A model generated the notes under the pieces. The model was not told where the DNA came from, ran no database searches, and worked only from the letters and a program-made list of their open reading frames with translations. A DNA stretch of 9,912 nt, taken from positions 1-9,912 of the forward strand of contig CAMLER010000141.1 of assembly GCA_946478915.1 (NCBI GenBank), in the 5' to 3' direction. The position numbers and the translations under genes were made by a program. The DNA comes from an uncultured Chryseolinea sp. (lineage in GTDB: Bacteria; Bacteroidota; Bacteroidia; Cytophagales; Cyclobacteriaceae). The first letter of the stretch is position 1. Each line of letters starts with the position of its first letter. Of this stretch, positions 7,353-9,912 are shown in pieces.

Positions 7353-8346
7353 AACCCGGACCTTCTAATCTGATTTCATTCGCTGACGCAGTGGTGCGTA
7401 ACCCAAGGGTCTCTGCGATGACAGCAGCGATCTCATCGATGTCTTCGTTGTTAAATGAAACTGTAAGGTGACAGTTGTACAATTTCTGATCAAGAACGAT
7501 TTTCTTGTCGTACACATTGTTGAGCGCTAGCATTACCGATTGCAAATCTGTGTTGTTAAATACGAAGCTTTTTGTCTTGTAGGCCAAAACATTTTCCTCA
7601 GCCTTTTCGACATTAAACGTTTTCGTTGTTTTGTCAAAGATCCCTTTACCATTTTCCGCGAGGTAAACGCCCGAATCTGTATCTGTGTAGAACATCACGC
7701 TGCCCTCTTCAACATACACTTCGATAGTATTTGAATCAGGATAAGCTTTCACGTTAAATGCTGTACCTATATCTCTAATGTAGACGCCATACACGTCAAT
7801 AATGAACGTTTTTTCTTTTTCGTGTTGGATCTTAAAATATGCTTCGCCCTGAAGATTTACCCTATGGCTTTTTGCCCTTTTGTCATAGGTGTACGTAAGC
7901 GCCGTTCTTTTGTTCATGAATACGTCGCTGCCATCCGGCAAGGTGTCGGATTTGGTTTCTGTTTCCGCTACAAGCTGAGTCGCCTGGGAGGATGATGGCA
8001 TCATTAATCTGTATGCAAAAAATCCTATCCCCATTATAATAACAATGCTGGCAGCAATCATCCAATGGTAGTTGCGATCCGGTTTTTTACCGACGGATCC
8101 AATCGTGTGGACAGGTGAGCCCCCCATTTTTGCCTTCATTCTCATCCAGGCAGCATCTGTATCAAACTCCTGTAGCTCCTTCACCTCAAAAGTCTTGTCA
8201 AAGATCAGCTTACACTGCTCCAGGTATTTCCGATTCTCGATATCCTTCTTAGCCCACAATTCCACAAAGTGAATTTCCTCCTGTTCCGCTTCTCCAGACA
8301 GGTACTTCCCGATAAGATCGTCGATATGTTCAGTGTCGTATCTCAC
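7342..8346 (-). CDS. FecR-family anti-sigma factor (FecR and DUF4974 domains)
   Basis: Inner-membrane anti-sigma factor, 334 residues, expected to hold the ECF sigma factor at its cytoplasmic N-terminus and sense a periplasmic signal. Residues 1-90 form the acidic cytoplasmic part, with the typical LIGKYLSGEAEQEE near 11-24. One transmembrane helix spans about 94-115. The periplasmic FecR domain lies at about 128-222, with LPDGSDVFMNKRTALTY and the conserved DIGTAFNVKAY (192-202). The DUF4974 domain follows at about 262-329, beginning FNNTDLQSVMLALNNVYD. The start codon is GTG, three bases after the sigma gene stop, with no convincing Shine-Dalgarno sequence, so translation is probably coupled. 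The 3' end overlaps the STN protein gene by 11 bases. Family knowledge suggests a signal through the STN protein releases or activates the sigma factor; the signal is unknown. Confidence 0.93.
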   Translation of the reverse strand: MRYDTEHIDDLIGKYLSGEAEQEEIHFVELWAKKDIENRKYLEQCKLIFDKTFEVKELQEFDTDAAWMRMKAKMGGSPVHTIGSVGKKPDRNYHWMIAASIVIIMGIGFFAYRLMMPSSSQATQLVAETETKSDTLPDGSDVFMNKRTALTYTYDKRAKSHRVNLQGEAYFKIQHEKEKTFIIDVYGVYIRDIGTAFNVKAYPDSNTIEVYVEEGSVMFYTDTDSGVYLAENGKGIFDKTTKTFNVEKAEENVLAYKTKSFVFNNTDLQSVMLALNNVYDKKIVLDQKLYNCHLTVSFNNEDIDEIAAVIAETLGLRTTASANEIRLEGPGCGN

Positions 8347-8349
8347 GCG

Positions 8350-8943
8350 TCATTCAATCATTCTACTCAGTAAAACAATCAACAAGGGGAGGTAATCTTT
8401 CAACTGCTCCCGCATTATCCTTAGTGCTTTGCCCATTTGGTTTTCAACCGTTTTCACAGAAATATTAAGCTGATCTGCTATTTCCGCGTATTTCAATTCT
8501 TCAAACCTGCTGAGTTTGAAAACGAGACGGCATTGTTCCGGAAGTTTATTCAAGGCCTTATAGATCCGGTCTTCCAGTTCGGCAGCCATAACCGTGCGGG
8601 TAACGGATTCAGTGCTTTTTTCCGCTACGGCTACTTCTACAGCTGCATGTTGCTGTTTGACCTTTTCGTGCTTGATTACATTTAAAGCCGCGTTGCGTAC
8701 CATGGCATAGAGGTACGGCTTTACGCTGGTGTGAATAGCGAGATCTTCTCTTTTTTCCCAAACGGAAAGGAAGGTGGATTGAACAATCTCCTCCGCCTCA
8801 TCCCGGTCTTGTACAAAACTATATGCATAATTGCACAAAGGCTGGTAATAGGTTTTAAAGATCATCTCAAAAGCAGTTATATCGCCTGCACGCAGCGTGT
8901 TTAAGAGCTGAATTGACGACAAATCCACTGTTTTGGCTTCCAT
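8350..8943 (-). CDS. ECF sigma factor, FecI/Bacteroidota expansion type
   Basis: A 197-residue extracytoplasmic-function sigma factor that directs RNA polymerase to a small regulon, commonly including its own operon. Region sigma-2 covers about 23-90, with AFEMIFKTYYQPLCNYAYSF, DEAEEIVQSTFLSVWEKR and the -10 recognition stretch ending VRNAALNVIK. A linker (91-120) follows, then sigma-4 at about 122-175 with LNKLPEQCRLVFKLSRFE and the helix-turn-helix YAEIADQLNISVKTVENQM. The C-terminus runs on into a short hydrophobic tail (PLLIVLL, 186-192), a trait seen in many Bacteroidota members. The ATG start at 8943 is the natural family start. It is the first gene of a three-gene minus-strand operon and is divergent from the DUF4254 gene. 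The presence of an adjacent FecR-type gene makes anti-sigma control nearly certain. Confidence 0.95.
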   Translation of the reverse strand: MEAKTVDLSSIQLLNTLRAGDITAFEMIFKTYYQPLCNYAYSFVQDRDEAEEIVQSTFLSVWEKREDLAIHTSVKPYLYAMVRNAALNVIKHEKVKQQHAAVEVAVAEKSTESVTRTVMAAELEDRIYKALNKLPEQCRLVFKLSRFEELKYAEIADQLNISVKTVENQMGKALRIMREQLKDYLPLLIVLLSRMIE

Positions 8944-9011
8944 GAACAGCGAAATTTACGTCTTTGCGGCGTTGAGGTTAAGACAATTGACAAAAGATTT
9001 ACCCCTATGGC

Positions 9012-9019
9012 CAAAAATA
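9012..9019 (-). promoter_or_regulatory. Candidate -7 promoter element for the sigma factor operon
   Basis: Read on the minus strand this is TATTTTTG, an exact fit to TAnnTTTG, 68 bases before the sigma start codon, giving a leader of about 60 bases. No TTTG lies at the usual 19-20 base spacing; a CTTG (complement of 9045-9048) is 25 bases upstream. This would be a housekeeping-type promoter; any ECF-dependent autoregulatory promoter cannot be recognised without a known consensus. Confidence 0.35.
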
Positions 9020-9053
9020 TATTTTTTCGAATGGCTGCATGTGACAAGGAAAT

Positions 9054-9068
9054 TGCCGTTGCACGGCA
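9054..9068. repeat. 15-bp perfect inverted repeat in the divergent intergenic region
   Basis: TGCCGT (9054-9059) and ACGGCA (9063-9068) are perfect reverse complements around a TGC centre. The element lies near the middle of the 175-base gap between the divergent sigma and DUF4254 genes, upstream of both candidate -7 elements. No T-run follows on either strand, so it is not a terminator. It could be an operator for a dimeric regulator or a chance dyad. Confidence 0.4.
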
Positions 9069-9106
9069 GAAATCCCACAATTACATATTATGGGTTAAAT
9101 TGCCCT

Positions 9107-9114
9107 TAAATTTG
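9107..9114 (+). promoter_or_regulatory. Candidate -7 element directly abutting the DUF4254 start codon
   Basis: TAAATTTG fits TAnnTTTG exactly and ends four bases before the ATG at 9119. If used, transcription would begin at or within a few bases of the start codon and the mRNA would be leaderless or nearly so. No TTTG lies 19-20 bases upstream, so the match may be chance in A/T-rich DNA. Confidence 0.3.
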
Positions 9115-9118
9115 ACAC

Positions 9119-9733
9119 ATGCTTCAGGCGAACGACTGCTATACCATTTTCAAACAGAGCATAGATGATTATCATCTAAAAGATGACGTTGATGCGCTGA
9201 TCAAAAATCCATATCCAGCTAACAGTTTCAACGCATTGCTGTACGGAAAAAACTGGATTGACACCGTGCAATGGCATCTGGAGGACATCATCCGGTCTCC
9301 TGTAATTGATCCTGCGGAAGCTCTGACAATCAAGCGGCGAATTGATAAATCAAATCAGGAACGTACTGATATGGTTGAAAAGCTTGATGATTTTTTCCTG
9401 GAGGAATTCAAAAATGTAAAATCCCCTCCTCAAACCCGGATAAATTCTGAAACACCTGCATGGCTTCTCGACAGGATGAGTATTTTAATGCTCAAGATCT
9501 ATCACATGAAAGAGCAAACCGAACGAAAAGACGCTACTCCGGATCACATCAAGAGTACGAATGCGAAGCTTGCCATCCTGATGGAACAAAAGTCGGATAT
9601 GCAACTTGCCTTTGATGAACTGATCGATGACATTGCGCATGGGAAAAGAAGGTTTAAGGTTTATCGTCAAATGAAAATGTATAATGACCCGACGCTTAAC
9701 CCAACGTTGTATCAATCGGTCGTCAAGTCCTAA
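9119..9733 (+). CDS. DUF4254 domain-containing protein
   Basis: A 204-residue soluble, highly charged, mostly helical protein with no signal peptide or membrane segment, so it is probably cytoplasmic. The conserved core is recognisable: NSFNALLYGKNWIDTVQWHLED at about 36-57 and IKRRIDKSNQERTDMVEKLDD at about 71-91, followed by the helical MSILMLKIYHMKEQ at 119-132. These are hallmarks of the DUF4254 family, which has no established biochemical role. It ends with a double stop (TAA TAA at 9731-9736), and a GT9 glycosyltransferase starts 45 bases later on the same strand. That pairing recurs in Bacteroidota as I recall it, and suggests a part in lipopolysaccharide or other glycan assembly; this is inference from context. 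The ATG at 9119 agrees with the family N-terminus. Confidence 0.88.
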   Translation: MLQANDCYTIFKQSIDDYHLKDDVDALIKNPYPANSFNALLYGKNWIDTVQWHLEDIIRSPVIDPAEALTIKRRIDKSNQERTDMVEKLDDFFLEEFKNVKSPPQTRINSETPAWLLDRMSILMLKIYHMKEQTERKDATPDHIKSTNAKLAILMEQKSDMQLAFDELIDDIAHGKRRFKVYRQMKMYNDPTLNPTLYQSVVKS

Positions 9734-9778
9734 TAAGATGTTGCTTAAATCTTTCCGAACAGACTTTCAACTTCAAAC

Positions 9779-9912
9779 GTGGCGCTCACCAAAATTTTAG
9801 TACTTCGGTTTTCTGCAATGGGCGACGTTGTGTTGCTGGTCCCGGTGGTCCGCTCGTTTATTGCAGCTTATCCGGACGTTGAAGTAACAGTCGTAACCCG
9901 CCCAAAATTCGC
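9779..9912 (+). CDS. GT9-family glycosyltransferase, heptosyltransferase-like (3' end missing)
   Basis: Only the first 44 codons are present; the frame runs off the right edge. The N-terminus KILVLRFSAMGDVVLLVPVV is the classic first beta strand and glycine loop of GT9 (WaaC/WaaF-like) enzymes, with the conserved S-A-M-G-D after the strand, and the following PDVEVTVVTRPKF is the second strand. Members transfer heptose or related sugars from nucleotide donors to lipopolysaccharide core at the cytoplasmic face of the inner membrane; donor and acceptor cannot be told here. The start is GTG at 9779: an in-frame TAA lies at 9746-9748 and no ATG intervenes before the conserved strand. It is 45 bases downstream of the DUF4254 gene and probably co-transcribed with it. 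Confidence 0.88.
   Translation, partial: MALTKILVLRFSAMGDVVLLVPVVRSFIAAYPDVEVTVVTRPKF

Noticed and set aside
1..9912. Signs of a mobile element, phage, defence island or recent transfer
   Set aside because: No transposase, integrase, terminal repeats, tRNA junction or obvious change in base composition is visible; most genes are ordinary Bacteroidota chromosomal families.

Overview
The window looks like chromosomal DNA of a Bacteroidota bacterium, most plausibly of the Cytophagales type. The basis is a FecI-type ECF sigma factor followed by a FecR/DUF4974 anti-sigma factor and an STN-domain protein, a DUF4254 gene next to a GT9 glycosyltransferase, near absence of Shine-Dalgarno sequences, and several TAnnTTTG elements of the Bacteroidota -7 type. 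No rRNA, tRNA, insertion sequence, CRISPR array or phage gene is visible. The window is almost fully coding. The longest gene-free stretch is 223 bases (4114-4336); the others are 175 bases (8944-9118) and 155 bases (1927-2081).

Left part (2-5446, all plus strand): the end of a CPBP-family membrane protease, then cdsA (CDP-diacylglycerol synthase) and a DoxX-family membrane protein, tightly spaced and probably one transcript. After a probable promoter comes a hexameric-type glutamate dehydrogenase. Next are psd (phosphatidylserine decarboxylase) and, after a longer gap, a three-histidine-box fatty acid desaturase. cdsA and psd are the first and last steps of the CDP-DAG to phosphatidylethanolamine route, and the desaturase changes acyl chains, so this half is mainly envelope lipid synthesis with a nitrogen-metabolism enzyme in the middle.

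Middle part (5451-8943, all minus strand): a compact three-gene signalling operon, transcribed right to left: ECF sigma factor, FecR-like anti-sigma factor (3-base gap), and a 633-residue exported protein (11-base overlap). The last protein has an STN domain and a carboxypeptidase-regulatory-like domain, then an unusually regular array of 16-residue repeats and a probable C-terminal beta-rich region. It has no TonB-dependent receptor plug or barrel, so the usual FecA partner appears to be replaced by a repeat-containing surface or outer-membrane protein. This is the most interesting system in the window. The operon converges on the desaturase with only 4 bases between stop codons.

Right part (9119-9912, plus strand): a DUF4254 gene, possibly leaderless, and the first 44 codons of a GT9 (heptosyltransferase-like) glycosyltransferase cut by the window edge. 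This pair points to lipopolysaccharide or other surface glycan synthesis. The divergent intergenic region between it and the sigma factor carries a 15-base perfect dyad.
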